A stretch of DNA of 64,000 bases from Candidatus Symbiopectobacterium sp. NZEC151 (GCF_025962655.1 NZ_JAGFPE010000003.1:372001-436000); one strand, 5' to 3'; shown: positions 43,263 to 53,306, numbered from the stretch's first letter. Made by a program: numbers and translations. Notes: generated by a model not told the origin, from the sequence alone.

Positions 43263-44018
43263 ATGCCTACACGCTTAATAAAATCCCTTATGGTGCTGCC
43301 TTTACTCATGGCAAGTTACACGGCCTGTGCGGTCGAGTTACATCTGTATGCCGGCGCTGGGTTAAGACAGCCGGTAGAATCCGTGGTGGCATTGTTTGAA
43401 AAAAACACCGGCCATAAGGTGGTTATTGAATACGGTGGTTCAGGGCAAATTCTCACGCGCTTTAATCTGACCAAGACGGGGGATGTTTTCCTGCCGGGTT
43501 CTGAAGACTATGTTGAAAAATTACAGCAAGACGGGCAGGTAACGTCTTCTTATCCTCTGGTGTATCACACGCCAGTGATGGTGGTAAGGAAGGCGACTGG
43601 CGGAGAAGTGAAAACGTTGGCCGATCTTGCAAAAAGTCATTTAAAAATCGGCATGGGTGACCCTAAAGCGATTGCGCTGGGAAAAAGTGGAGAACAATTG
43701 CTGGTCGCCAGCGGTTATGAGAAAGAGCTGAAAGAGAAGGTGGTTGTACAGGCAACCACGATTAAGCAATTGCTGATTTACTTAATGAACGGTGATGTGG
43801 ATGCTGCGGTTATTGGGCTTTCTGATGCGATGAAGAATCAGGATAGACTAACGTTGTTACCTTCCCCAGCAGGAACACCTGAAGAGGTAGCCACTATCGC
43901 CGTATTAAAAACCAGCGCACACCCAGATGCAGCTAAACAACTTGCTGAATACTTCGCGTCACCGCAGGGCATCAAGATATTTACCGATCAAGGCTATCTG
44001 CCAATTAAGAAGAATTAA
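43263..44018 (+). CDS. Molybdate/tungstate periplasmic binding protein (ModA family)
   Basis: A 251-aa exported binding protein. Signal peptide MPTRLIKSLMVLPLLMASYT ending near residue 23 (ACA-VE). The mature protein begins LHLYAGAGLRQPVESVVALFE and has YGGSGQILTRF, the oxyanion-binding segments of ModA-like proteins, and MGDPKAIALGKSGEQLL. A start 24 bp upstream is possible, but this ATG gives a normal signal peptide. A ModE site lies just upstream. First gene of a binding protein-permease-ATPase operon. Confidence 0.82.
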   Translation: MPTRLIKSLMVLPLLMASYTACAVELHLYAGAGLRQPVESVVALFEKNTGHKVVIEYGGSGQILTRFNLTKTGDVFLPGSEDYVEKLQQDGQVTSSYPLVYHTPVMVVRKATGGEVKTLADLAKSHLKIGMGDPKAIALGKSGEQLLVASGYEKELKEKVVVQATTIKQLLIYLMNGDVDAAVIGLSDAMKNQDRLTLLPSPAGTPEEVATIAVLKTSAHPDAAKQLAEYFASPQGIKIFTDQGYLPIKKN

Positions 44019-44045
44019 TTGAATTTAAGTCGGGTAGATAACTGA

Positions 44046-44831
44046 ATGGCTAAACTGGCATTAATACCGCTGGTACTTCTGCTTTTTTTGATTGGCGGAT
44101 CGCTGCTTGCACTTTTCTCCCAGTTGAGCCTTAGCCAGTTTATTCAGTTATTATCCGATGATGAAATCCAGTTTGCGCTGTTGCTGTCTGTCAGTACAGC
44201 GCTAACCTCTTTATTGCTCTCAAGCGTAATCAGTCTTCCTGCCGCCTGGGCAATGTCTCGCCTCTCATTTCCAGGAAAGAACATAATAAACATCCTGCTG
44301 GATTTACCCATGGTCATGCCGCCATTGGTCGTCGGAATCGGTCTGTTGCTCCTTTTGGGACAAGAAGGGTATGTTGGGCAGTTAGTTCCAACACTCTCTA
44401 AATGGTTATTTTCTCCCTTTGGTATCATCATTGCGCAAACCTACGTTGCCTGTTCAATACAAACGCGCAATGCCTACAGTGCGTTTATCTCTATTTCACC
44501 GCCTTATATACACACAGCTTATAATTTAGGCTTAACACCGCTAAAAACGTTTTTCCTGGTAGAAATCCCCCTCGTCTGGCGTTCATTACTGAGTGGCTGT
44601 GTTTTGGCGATGTCGCGGGCGCTGGGTGAATTTGGCGCCACGCTGATGTTGGCTGGCGCGACCAGAATGAAAACGGAAACCTTACCCATTGCGGTATTCC
44701 TGAATATTGCCAGCGGTGATTTTTCTTTGGCGGTCGGCTGTGCCCTGTTGCTGATTATTTTTTCGATTTTTCTCTTAGTAATCCTGCATCTGTTGCAACA
44801 ACGAGGAAGGCTGAATGTTAAAGGTGAATGA
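44046..44831 (+). CDS. Molybdate-type ABC permease (ModB family)
   Basis: A 261-aa inner-membrane permease with about six helices. The coupling loop is AYNLGLTPLKTFFLVEIPLVWRSLLSG (about 158-184), and MSRALGEFGATLMLAGATRMKTETLP is the ModB/WtpB signature. Starts 27 bp after the binding-protein stop and overlaps the ATPase gene by 17 bp. Confidence 0.87.
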   Translation: MAKLALIPLVLLLFLIGGSLLALFSQLSLSQFIQLLSDDEIQFALLLSVSTALTSLLLSSVISLPAAWAMSRLSFPGKNIINILLDLPMVMPPLVVGIGLLLLLGQEGYVGQLVPTLSKWLFSPFGIIIAQTYVACSIQTRNAYSAFISISPPYIHTAYNLGLTPLKTFFLVEIPLVWRSLLSGCVLAMSRALGEFGATLMLAGATRMKTETLPIAVFLNIASGDFSLAVGCALLLIIFSIFLLVILHLLQQRGRLNVKGE

Positions 44832-45426
44832 TCTTTCCTGCGGCATTCTGGAAAATATCAGTTTTTCAGTGGAGCCGGGTAGCTGTACTGCTATTTGTGG
44901 CCCTTCTGGCAGTGGGAAAACGACGTTGCTGAACGCTATCGTAGGGAACATTGATTATCGAGGAACTATATCAATAGCCGATCAATGTATCGATAAACGA
45001 CCTATCTGGCAGCGTCCTTGTCGTTATCTGAATCAGCACTTGTATTTGTTTCCTTATTTATCGGTTGATAATAACCTGCGCCTTGCTCAGTACGCGGCTA
45101 AAAAACCACAGGCCAGTGAAAAACGTCACGACTTGCTGAAATTACTCGAAATAGAACATTTGGCTAAACGCTACCCGACACAAATTTCGGGTGGAGAGCA
45201 GCAGAGAGCAGCCCTGGCGCGGGCATTGATCAGTGAACCTCAGATTCTGTTACTCGATGAGCCATTCTCCAGCCTCGATTGGCCAGTGAGGTTACGACTA
45301 TGGCAGGCAATGAAGGAAATACAGCAGCTCTTTTCGGTAACGCTATTGTTAGTGTCGCATGAACCTCGAGAAGTCGAGGCGTTAGCTCAACAGCAGTTGA
45401 GCCTTGCTAAAGGGTGTCTTTTATAG
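44815..45426 (+). CDS. Short molybdate-type ABC ATPase without regulatory domain
   Basis: A 203-aa ATPase: Walker A GPSGSGKTT (about 28-36), signature ISGGEQQRAALARAL, Walker B ILLLDEPFSSLD, and the H-loop SHEPRE. It ends right after the ATPase core and lacks the C-terminal Mop/TOBE domain of ModC (352 aa in E. coli). Third gene of the importer operon. The separate Mop-domain protein at 29.1 kb could supply the missing sensing function; that is inference. Confidence 0.85.
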   Translation: MLKVNDLSCGILENISFSVEPGSCTAICGPSGSGKTTLLNAIVGNIDYRGTISIADQCIDKRPIWQRPCRYLNQHLYLFPYLSVDNNLRLAQYAAKKPQASEKRHDLLKLLEIEHLAKRYPTQISGGEQQRAALARALISEPQILLLDEPFSSLDWPVRLRLWQAMKEIQQLFSVTLLLVSHEPREVEALAQQQLSLAKGCLL

Positions 45427-45482
45427 GCCTTGTAAATAGTCTATCGTCCCTCCACTAGGCCAATTCAAATTGGCAGCATAAC

Positions 45483-45580
45483 TGCGCATTCTGCGCAATT
45501 TATTGCTCACTTGCTGGTATAAATCACTTTTTGAGCAATGGATGCCGTTTTTTCACGAGGTCTGCGCAATGTATTGCTCA
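45483..45580 (+). promoter_or_regulatory. Palindromic operator-like repeats between the molybdate operon and the PAAR island
   Basis: TGCGCAATTTATTGCTCA (45492-45509) and TGCGCAATGTATTGCTCA (45563-45580) are 18-bp near-palindromes (arms TGMGCAAT and ATTGCTCA). Further half-sites are TGCGCATT at 45483-45490 and TGAGCAAT at 45532-45539. The remainder of the 342-bp gap is AT-rich without a gene. They probably bind a dimeric regulator that controls the downstream island or ends the upstream one. Confidence 0.5.
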
Positions 45581-45768
45581 AACCTTACCCAAGGAAAAAC
45601 GGAGAGAAATAAATTTAATGTTAAAGCAAAGAGATAAAAATTGGCATGGGGATTGCTAAGAGAGTGATGTCTTTACTCAACACGCGTAACAACAAGCACA
45701 CACTGTCAACGCCATGCTATAGCAGTGTCAATTTGAATCAATAGTATCAACATCTCAAAGGTCAAGGA

Positions 45769-46278
45769 ATGACAAAAAAAGCAGCCAAGGTAGGAGATAT
45801 CGGAACCGATCATGACGGATTTTCGTCAACGCCGATTATTGCTGGCTCATCAAACGTTTTTATTGATGGGAGACCAGCAGCAAGGGTAAGCGACCCACTG
45901 GAAGAACACAGTAAAGCGGGAAGCTCACTCCATCCTCGTCACATTATCAGTGGATCTAGCACGATATTTATCAACAAGCTACCACTTGCTTTGACGGGGA
46001 GTGCGATTAGCTGTGGGGGCAACGTCGTCGGTTCGGGAACCGTATTTGTCGGGGATAATCCCCCCGACGCCTCGGGACTGATTTCGTTGAAAGGCATGTT
46101 TGATGAAGCCTTTACCATCAAAGATCAGAAGACGGGTAAGCCTGTTACCAACAGGGAATATCGGATATTACGCGCTGATGGCCGTTATGAATATGGAAAA
46201 ACGGATGATAAAGGACACACCCATACGGTCTTTAGTTTATCACCTGATGAGTTATCTATAGAGATAAGGGATGAATAA
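45769..46278 (+). CDS. PAAR-domain protein (type VI secretion tip)
   Basis: A 169-aa protein. Residues 1-100 form a PAAR domain: AAKVGDIGTDHDGFSSTPII, then HPRHIISGSSTIFINKLPLALTGS and CGGNVVGSGTVFVGDNPP. PAAR proteins cap the VgrG spike and deliver effectors. The C-terminal 65 residues (from about GMFDEAFTIKD) look like a small beta-sheet adaptor (transthyretin-like), common in PAAR carriers. AAGG lies close to the start. The next gene begins directly after the stop. No vgrG or hcp is in the window, so it would rely on a secretion system elsewhere. Confidence 0.88.
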   Translation: MTKKAAKVGDIGTDHDGFSSTPIIAGSSNVFIDGRPAARVSDPLEEHSKAGSSLHPRHIISGSSTIFINKLPLALTGSAISCGGNVVGSGTVFVGDNPPDASGLISLKGMFDEAFTIKDQKTGKPVTNREYRILRADGRYEYGKTDDKGHTHTVFSLSPDELSIEIRDE

Positions 46279-47220
46279 ATGAATAGAACATGGAAGACCA
46301 TTGGCAAATCAGTATTTTCCCCTGTGGGTAATAACAAAAGAAAAGAAATAGAGATCAAGACCTTTAAAAAAGAGCGTATTATTGTTATTGGTTCCGAACT
46401 CCATTATGATTCATTTTGGCTAAAAATGATGTTCATTGGCGCTGCAACCGGACAATTGAGACTATCCAAGGGAAAAGCGGATAAAACAACAATCGCTTAT
46501 GTTTCTGATGGCTATACAAATCTTGAGATTGGCGTTTTGGAATATTGGTGCAATCATAATAGGTTTGACGTGTTTAAACTATGTTTTCAGGAGGACTTAA
46601 TTAAACTAATGAATAAAGATAGAGATGAATATAAGATTATCAATCTTATTATCTTCTCTCATGGATATCCTGGAACTATAAACCTTAATTATAAAGGCGA
46701 TAGTAAAATCAGTGTTACTGCGTCGACACTAAATACGTTCATATCCAACGCTTTCGCTCTGGATGGTGAAGTATTTTCTTATGCATGTAGGACAGGGATC
46801 TCACGTACAACACGTGAATCCTTTTATAGCGATAACGATGCTCAGCCTGAACACAGTCTGGCTCAACAACTGGCTAATTATTTTGGTATTTCTGTATATG
46901 CATTTCTGACCAGAACCTTTTACGGCGATATTCTTAGACAAAGAGATAAGGCTGCATCTCGTCAACTCTCAGAAAACCTGAAGAAATTACGTACTACCGG
47001 AGGAGACTTTTCAGTTTATAAATTGTCTGATGAGCATGAAGCATTACCGCATCCTGGACTGGCCGATGGGATCTTTAAATTTGGTTCCAAGAGAGAGGGA
47101 ACAAATGGATTTGCATTATGGAGAAAACAAGGTGGACGTATGCTACCGTCATCAGGAGAAACGCCTACAGGGTTAACAAAAGGCTTAGTGAAATTCACTC
47201 CCAAAGAAAAGCGAGAATAA
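46279..47220 (+). CDS. Candidate type VI effector with caspase-like His/Cys pair
   Basis: I do not recognise a named family for this 313-aa protein. It follows the PAAR gene without a gap and is followed by an exported protein, the layout of a PAAR-effector-immunity unit. NLIIFSHGYPG (His128) lies at the end of a predicted beta strand, and 42 residues later comes EVFSYACRTG (Cys170), then EHSLAQQLANYFGISVYAF. A strand-HG and strand-C pair at this spacing, followed by a helix and a strand, is the pattern of caspase-fold peptidases and their relatives. The C-terminal 70 residues (from HPGLADGIFKFGS) look like a separate segment. Low GC unlike its neighbours. A peptidase role is inference. Confidence 0.65.
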   Translation: MNRTWKTIGKSVFSPVGNNKRKEIEIKTFKKERIIVIGSELHYDSFWLKMMFIGAATGQLRLSKGKADKTTIAYVSDGYTNLEIGVLEYWCNHNRFDVFKLCFQEDLIKLMNKDRDEYKIINLIIFSHGYPGTINLNYKGDSKISVTASTLNTFISNAFALDGEVFSYACRTGISRTTRESFYSDNDAQPEHSLAQQLANYFGISVYAFLTRTFYGDILRQRDKAASRQLSENLKKLRTTGGDFSVYKLSDEHEALPHPGLADGIFKFGSKREGTNGFALWRKQGGRMLPSSGETPTGLTKGLVKFTPKEKRE

Positions 47221-47221
47221 C

Positions 47222-47749
47222 ATGACGCGTTTTTTTCTGCTGTGGTGCTGTATCAGCTTCACTCATCCTATTAATGCCAAGGAGGCGACAATGGCAGGTG
47301 CGTTTCGGAGTTATTCGATAAATGATGAAAGAATATCTAATGTTCTTAATGGCAAAGGCTATTATCATTATCACCCTGTAGGTTCACCTCTCTATCAAAC
47401 CGGGTTTGAGATAGTTCTCCCCGAGGGGGTAGTACAGAATGGATATCTTGTGATTGACTCCGCAAAAGTACATAGTGTGTTATATCGAGGTGATTATTCT
47501 AACAGAAAAACCATTATTTTTGAATTCGATGACAGACTAATAGAAGAAGAAGGATTTGATTTTTTAAGAATAGAATATTTTGATTTTAAAAAGAAAATTA
47601 TTTACGTGTGCGAGCAACAAAAAGTCTTTAAACTGTGGGCGGCGGGCTCAATTGTCACCATTACCATTTTACCTCATGAAAAAATTGATGAGGGGGAAGG
47701 TGACCCGACATATTGCTACGAAGCTAATATACATAAGAAAATCAATTAA
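47222..47749 (+). CDS. Exported immunity candidate, copy 1
   Basis: A 175-aa protein with a signal peptide (MTRFFLLWCCISFTHPINA-K) and a beta-rich mature part with two cysteines (YVCEQQ and TYCYEA). It starts one base after the effector stop. An exported partner of an effector gene suggests protection in the periplasm. A near copy follows at 48149, with about 14 amino-acid differences. Family not recognised. Confidence 0.65.
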   Translation: MTRFFLLWCCISFTHPINAKEATMAGAFRSYSINDERISNVLNGKGYYHYHPVGSPLYQTGFEIVLPEGVVQNGYLVIDSAKVHSVLYRGDYSNRKTIIFEFDDRLIEEEGFDFLRIEYFDFKKKIIYVCEQQKVFKLWAAGSIVTITILPHEKIDEGEGDPTYCYEANIHKKIN

Positions 47750-47760
47750 TCACTTTCATA

Positions 47761-48147
47761 CCCACCGTTTTCGCTCTGGATGGTGGAGTATTTTCTTATA
47801 CATCTAGGTCAGGGATCTCAGTAAATGCATTTCTGACCAGAACCTTTTACGGCGATATTCTTAGACAAAGAGATAAGGCTACATCTCGTCAACTCTCAGA
47901 AAACCTGAAGAAATTACGTACTACCGGAGGAGACTTTTCAGTTTATAAATTGTCTGATGAGCATGAAGCATTACCGCATCCTGGACTGGCCGATGGGATC
48001 TTTAAATTTGGTTCCAAGAGAGAGGGAACAAATGGATTTGCATTATGGAGAAAACAAGGTGGACGTATGCTACCGTCATCAGGAGAAACGCCTACAGGGT
48101 TAACAAAAGGCTTAGTGAAATTCACTCCCAAAGAAAAGCGAGAATAA
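47761..48147 (+). pseudogene. Decayed second copy of the effector C-terminal half
   Basis: The stretch repeats the effector from about residue 154 to its end, nearly base for base after 47830. It has no start codon, has an internal deletion of about 100 bp (the effector's residues 175-206 are missing) and reads VFSYTSRSG where the effector has VFSYACRTG, so the putative catalytic cysteine is serine. The frame stays open to the same stop and the same junction with an immunity gene. Confidence 0.8.
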
Positions 48148-48148
48148 C

Positions 48149-48676
48149 ATGACACGTTTTTTTCTGCTGTGGTGCTGTATCAGCTTTACTCATCCTATTA
48201 ATGCCAAGGAGGCTACAATGGCAGGTGCGTTTCGGAGTTATTCGATAAATGATGAAAGAATATCTAATGTTCTTAATGGCAAAGGCTATTATCATTATCG
48301 CCCTGTAGGTTCACCTCTCTATCAAACCGGGTTTGAGATAGTTCTCCCCGAGGCGGTAGTACAGAATGGATATCTTGTGATTCGCTCCGCAAAAGTACAT
48401 AGTGTGTTATATCGAGGTGATTATTCTAACAGAAAAACCATTACTTTTGAATTTGATGACAGATTAATCGAACAAGAAGGATTTGATTTTTTAAGAATAG
48501 AATATTTTGATTTTAAAAAGAAAATGATTTACGTATGCGAGCAACAAAAAGTGTTTAAACTGTGGGAGGCGGACTCAATTGTCACCATTACCATTTTACC
48601 TCATGAAAAAATGGTTGAGGGAGAAGACGGTCCGACATATTGCTACGAAGCCAGTATTGATAAAAAAATCAATTAA
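48149..48676 (+). CDS. Exported immunity candidate, copy 2
   Basis: A 175-aa paralogue of the 47222 product with the same signal peptide. About 14 residues differ by eye, most of them changing charge (for example Asp to Arg in VIDSA/VIRSA, Ala-Ala-Gly to Glu-Ala-Asp). It starts one base after the effector remnant. The open frame and clustered charge changes suggest it is still functional and may have a shifted specificity. Confidence 0.65.
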   Translation: MTRFFLLWCCISFTHPINAKEATMAGAFRSYSINDERISNVLNGKGYYHYRPVGSPLYQTGFEIVLPEAVVQNGYLVIRSAKVHSVLYRGDYSNRKTITFEFDDRLIEQEGFDFLRIEYFDFKKKMIYVCEQQKVFKLWEADSIVTITILPHEKMVEGEDGPTYCYEASIDKKIN

Positions 48677-48756
48677 TTACTGTCAACCATAGTAAATGCA
48701 GTGATGTGAAATTTACTGGCTCTCTATTCATTTAACAAACTGGCGAGTCGATGATG

Positions 48757-48888
48757 TTAACCGGTAAGCGCTGAACAAGTGTTGTTTACCGCCGATGCGA
48801 AAATGTTGAACCGTTGAGATGAATCAACCAATGCATACTTCTTTTCCTCGGATTGAGCAGAACGTACCTTAGTGACGGCAAGGCCCAT
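48757..48888 (-). pseudogene. N-terminal remnant of a tyrosine integrase beside tRNA-Leu
   Basis: A 43-codon frame beginning MGLAVTKVRSAQSEEKKYAL and ending early at TAA, with AAGGATAAC before the ATG. The opening resembles the arm-binding domain of P4-type integrases (pattern T..VR.AKP..K.Y.L.D). It lies 194 bp beyond the 3' end of the tRNA gene and on the same strand, the normal place for an island integrase. The core and catalytic domains are gone. Homology is judged by eye over a short stretch. Confidence 0.5.
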
Positions 48889-49042
48889 GATAGTTATCCT
48901 TTCAGCTATGGCTATAAGTCATACAGAACCAGCACACATACTCGGTTTTAGACTCGCAAAGAGATTGATGTAGGTGGAGTCAGGTTGATTTCCGTTGACA
49001 GAGAATGCGGGTGAAGACTTATGTGGCACGGATTTCAGACAT

Positions 49043-49065
49043 AAAAAAAGCCACCCGAAGGTGAC
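49043..49065 (-). terminator. Rho-independent terminator of the tRNA-Leu gene
   Basis: Read on the minus strand, AGTCACC-TTCG-GGTGGCT is followed by TTTTTTT, 17 bp after the tRNA CCA end. Classical form with a stable tetraloop. Confidence 0.85.
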
Positions 49066-49081
49066 TTGATTTTCATACTAA

Positions 49082-49166
49082 TGGTGCCGAAGGCCGGACT
49101 CGAACCGGCACGTCTTTCAACGGTTGATTTTGAATCAACTGCGTCTACCGATTTCGCCACTTCGGC
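49082..49166 (-). tRNA. leuX: tRNA-Leu (anticodon CAA)
   Basis: An 85-nt type II tRNA, starting GCCGAAGTGGCGAAATCGGT and ending TTCGGCACCA with CCA encoded. The anticodon arm TTGATT-CAA-AATCAA and the T arm CCGGTTCGAGTCCGG are clear, and the variable arm is long as expected for leucine. It closely resembles E. coli leuX, a well-known integration site for genomic islands. The island with the PAAR genes lies on its 3' side. Confidence 0.95.
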
Positions 49167-49320
49167 ACTGAAGTAGTATGCGGAAAACGAGGTGCATTAT
49201 ACCGTTTGAGATTGATGACACAACACTATTCCGCACTCTGGTGCGTTGAATGCTGAAAAAAACAGCGTTAGCACACTTTTTTGCGCATTTTCCCGGCACG
49301 CGGCGACGTGCCGGATGCAC

Positions 49321-50397
49321 TCAACGTCGTTTTAACAGCAGCAATAGGCTGATCACCATAAACAGCAGGCTCGGCACCAGCGCGCCTAGCACCGGCGGCA
49401 AGCCATACACCAAGCTAAGCTGACCAAATACCTTGTCCAGCACGTAAAACAGGAAGCCAAAGCTGATGCCGGTGACGATGCGCACGCCCGCAGGCACATT
49501 GCGTAATGGCCCAAAAATAAAGGAGAGCGCCATCAGCATCATTACCGCCACCGAAAGCGGGGCGAACGTCTTGTTCCACATGTTGAGCTTGTAACGGCCC
49601 GCTTCCTGCCCGCTCTGCTTCAGGTAGTTGATGTAGTCGTACAGGCCGCGAATCGAGAGTGCATCCGGGTCCAGCGCCACCACGCCCAGTTTGTCCGGCG
49701 TCAGGGTGGTTTTCCACTCTCCGCTAATAGTCTGGCTGCCCGAAATCTGTTTGCCATCGCGCAGGTTAGATTCATCAACCTGAGAGAGCTGCCACAGCTT
49801 GGCATCGTCATCAAATTCCGCCGATGCCGCGTAGCGCACGGAGAGCAGTTTCTGTTCCGGGTCGAACTGGTAGATATTCACGCCCGCCAGCTCTTTATCC
49901 CCCACCACGCGCTCAATATAGATAAAGTCGTTGCCATCTTTGGCCCACAGCCCGTTCTGGGTCGAGAGCATCGAGCCGCCGTACATCATCTGTGAGCGGT
50001 AGTTGCGCGCCATCTGTTCACCGGCAGGTGAAATCCATTCGCCAATCGCCATGGTGAGCAACACCAGAGGAATGGCGGTTTTCATCACCGCACCGGCAAT
50101 CTGTAAACGGGTAAAACCAGAGGCCTGCATCACCACCAATTCACTGCGTGTCGCCAGCGTTCCCAGCCCCAGCAGCGCGCCAAGCAGCGCCGCCATCGGG
50201 AAAAAGATTTCGATATCCTTTGGCACGCTCAGCAGGGTATAGAGGCCCGCGCCCAGCGCGGTATAGTCGCCGCGCCCGACTTTGCGCAACTGATCGACAA
50301 ACTTGATGATGCCCGACAGCGAAACCAGCATGAACAACGTCATCATGATGGTGTTAAAGATGGTTTTGCCGATATAGCGATCCAGTACGCCAAACAT
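49321..50397 (-). CDS. lptG: LPS export permease LptG
   Basis: Inner-membrane subunit of the LptB2FG transporter that extracts lipopolysaccharide. 358 aa, against 360 in E. coli. Helices lie at about 12-35, 60-80, 100-120, and three near the C-terminus; the periplasmic beta-jellyroll domain is between about 130 and 265. The start at 50397 gives MFGVLDRYIGKTI, the conserved N-terminus, and overlaps the lptF stop by one base. Order lptF-lptG, divergent from pepA, is the conserved enterobacterial one. Confidence 0.96.
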   Translation of the reverse strand: MFGVLDRYIGKTIFNTIMMTLFMLVSLSGIIKFVDQLRKVGRGDYTALGAGLYTLLSVPKDIEIFFPMAALLGALLGLGTLATRSELVVMQASGFTRLQIAGAVMKTAIPLVLLTMAIGEWISPAGEQMARNYRSQMMYGGSMLSTQNGLWAKDGNDFIYIERVVGDKELAGVNIYQFDPEQKLLSVRYAASAEFDDDAKLWQLSQVDESNLRDGKQISGSQTISGEWKTTLTPDKLGVVALDPDALSIRGLYDYINYLKQSGQEAGRYKLNMWNKTFAPLSVAVMMLMALSFIFGPLRNVPAGVRIVTGISFGFLFYVLDKVFGQLSLVYGLPPVLGALVPSLLFMVISLLLLLKRR

Positions 50398-51497
50398 CAG
50401 GCTGCTCCTTGTACTTTCATCCGCGCGCGCAACCGGCGCAGAGGCACGCTGTCCCAGACATTGAGCAGCAGCGCAATCCCGATATAGGCCAGATTGGTCA
50501 GCCAGATCCATACCACCGGATCAATTCTTCCCTTGCTGGCATTGGAACGCAGCGAGCTTTGCAGCAGGAAGAAAATCAGATAAAGCAGCATAGCGGGCAA
50601 CATGCTCAGCACGCGCCCTTGGCGTGGGTTTACCGCACTGAGCGGCACCACAATAATCGCCATGATCAGCACCGACAGCACCAGCGTAATACGCCAATGA
50701 AACTCGGCACGCGCGGCGTTCTCATCCGACTGCCACAGTTGGCGCATCGTCATCTGTTCTACGCCAGTGTTCTGGAGCGACACGTTCTGGTGCCCGATAA
50801 CCGCCTGATAGTTGGTGAAATCCGTGATGCGGAAATCCCTCAACATCGCGGTGCCCTCGTAGCGGGAGCCCTTATTGAGCGTCACCACCTGTGCGCCATT
50901 TTGGTCAACGTTCACACGTCCACGATCGGCAATCACCACCGAAGGACGCGCGTTGCCGCTCGGGCGCAGCTGTGCCAGAAACACATGCTCAAATTCCTGC
51001 CCTTTGACATCGCCGACAAACAGCACCGCATTGCCGCCCTGCGCCGATTGGAACTGCCCTTCCACCAGCGCCGCGACGCTGGGGTTAGCCTTGGCTTCTG
51101 CCATCACGATGTCCTGATGGCGTGAAGACCAGGGGCTGACCCACAGCGCATTGATCATCGCCATCACACCGGTGATCACCGCCAAAATAAAGGCAGCCTT
51201 GAGCAGCACCGTTTTGCCCAGTCCGCAGGCATACATGACGGTGATTTCGCTCTCGGTATACATGCGGCTGAACGTCATCAGCAGCCCTAAAAACAGGCTC
51301 AAGGGCAGAATGAGCTGCGCCATTTCAGGCACGCCCAGCCCCAGCAAGGAGAGCACTAAGTTTGTCGGGATTTCACCATCAACCGCCGCACCCAATATCC
51401 GCACCAGCTTCTGACAAAAGAAGATCAGTAACAGAATAAACAGGATGGCCAGTTGGCTCTTAAAGGTTTCCCGTACCAGATATCGAATGATGATCAC
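50397..51497 (-). CDS. lptF: LPS export permease LptF
   Basis: Partner of LptG in the lipopolysaccharide ABC exporter. 366 aa, identical in length to E. coli. It begins MIIIRYLVRETFKSQLAILF and has the family segments QLILPLSLFLGLLMTFSRMYTESEITVM (about 60-90) and three C-terminal helices. The jellyroll domain lies between the helix groups. Divergent from pepA with a 281-bp intergenic region for which no clear promoter pair was chosen. Confidence 0.96.
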   Translation of the reverse strand: MIIIRYLVRETFKSQLAILFILLLIFFCQKLVRILGAAVDGEIPTNLVLSLLGLGVPEMAQLILPLSLFLGLLMTFSRMYTESEITVMYACGLGKTVLLKAAFILAVITGVMAMINALWVSPWSSRHQDIVMAEAKANPSVAALVEGQFQSAQGGNAVLFVGDVKGQEFEHVFLAQLRPSGNARPSVVIADRGRVNVDQNGAQVVTLNKGSRYEGTAMLRDFRITDFTNYQAVIGHQNVSLQNTGVEQMTMRQLWQSDENAARAEFHWRITLVLSVLIMAIIVVPLSAVNPRQGRVLSMLPAMLLYLIFFLLQSSLRSNASKGRIDPVVWIWLTNLAYIGIALLLNVWDSVPLRRLRARMKVQGAA

Positions 51498-51763
51498 GCT
51501 TAATTAAACCTGTGAAAACTTGTCTTTTTGCAGGAAAGTCGATAATTTCATCGCTAACTCGCCATTTATACGCATTTGTGGCAACCTTTGTCGCTATGAT
51601 GCATTACAGCATACCGCGCGCCCGACGTTGTATCAGAACCTGCTTATCATCACCAAAACAGATTCGCCGCGCCGTTAAGATTAACACAGGTTAGGTAAGT
51701 GTAACGGCGGGAAAGTATTACGGAGTGTCACATTCTAGCTATTGGCCCCGTCTTTGTCTTTAA

Positions 51764-53290
<1,527 letters not shown>

Positions 53291-53306
53291 AAAGAGGCCG
53301 TTCTCT

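Noticed and set aside
47950-48147. Short frame beginning within the second effector copy, as a separate gene
   Set aside because: It is only the tail of the decayed effector copy, identical in sequence to the intact effector end, without its own start signals.
45769-48676. Complete type VI secretion cluster
   Set aside because: Only a PAAR carrier and effector/immunity-like genes are present. No VgrG, Hcp, sheath or ATPase gene lies in the window.
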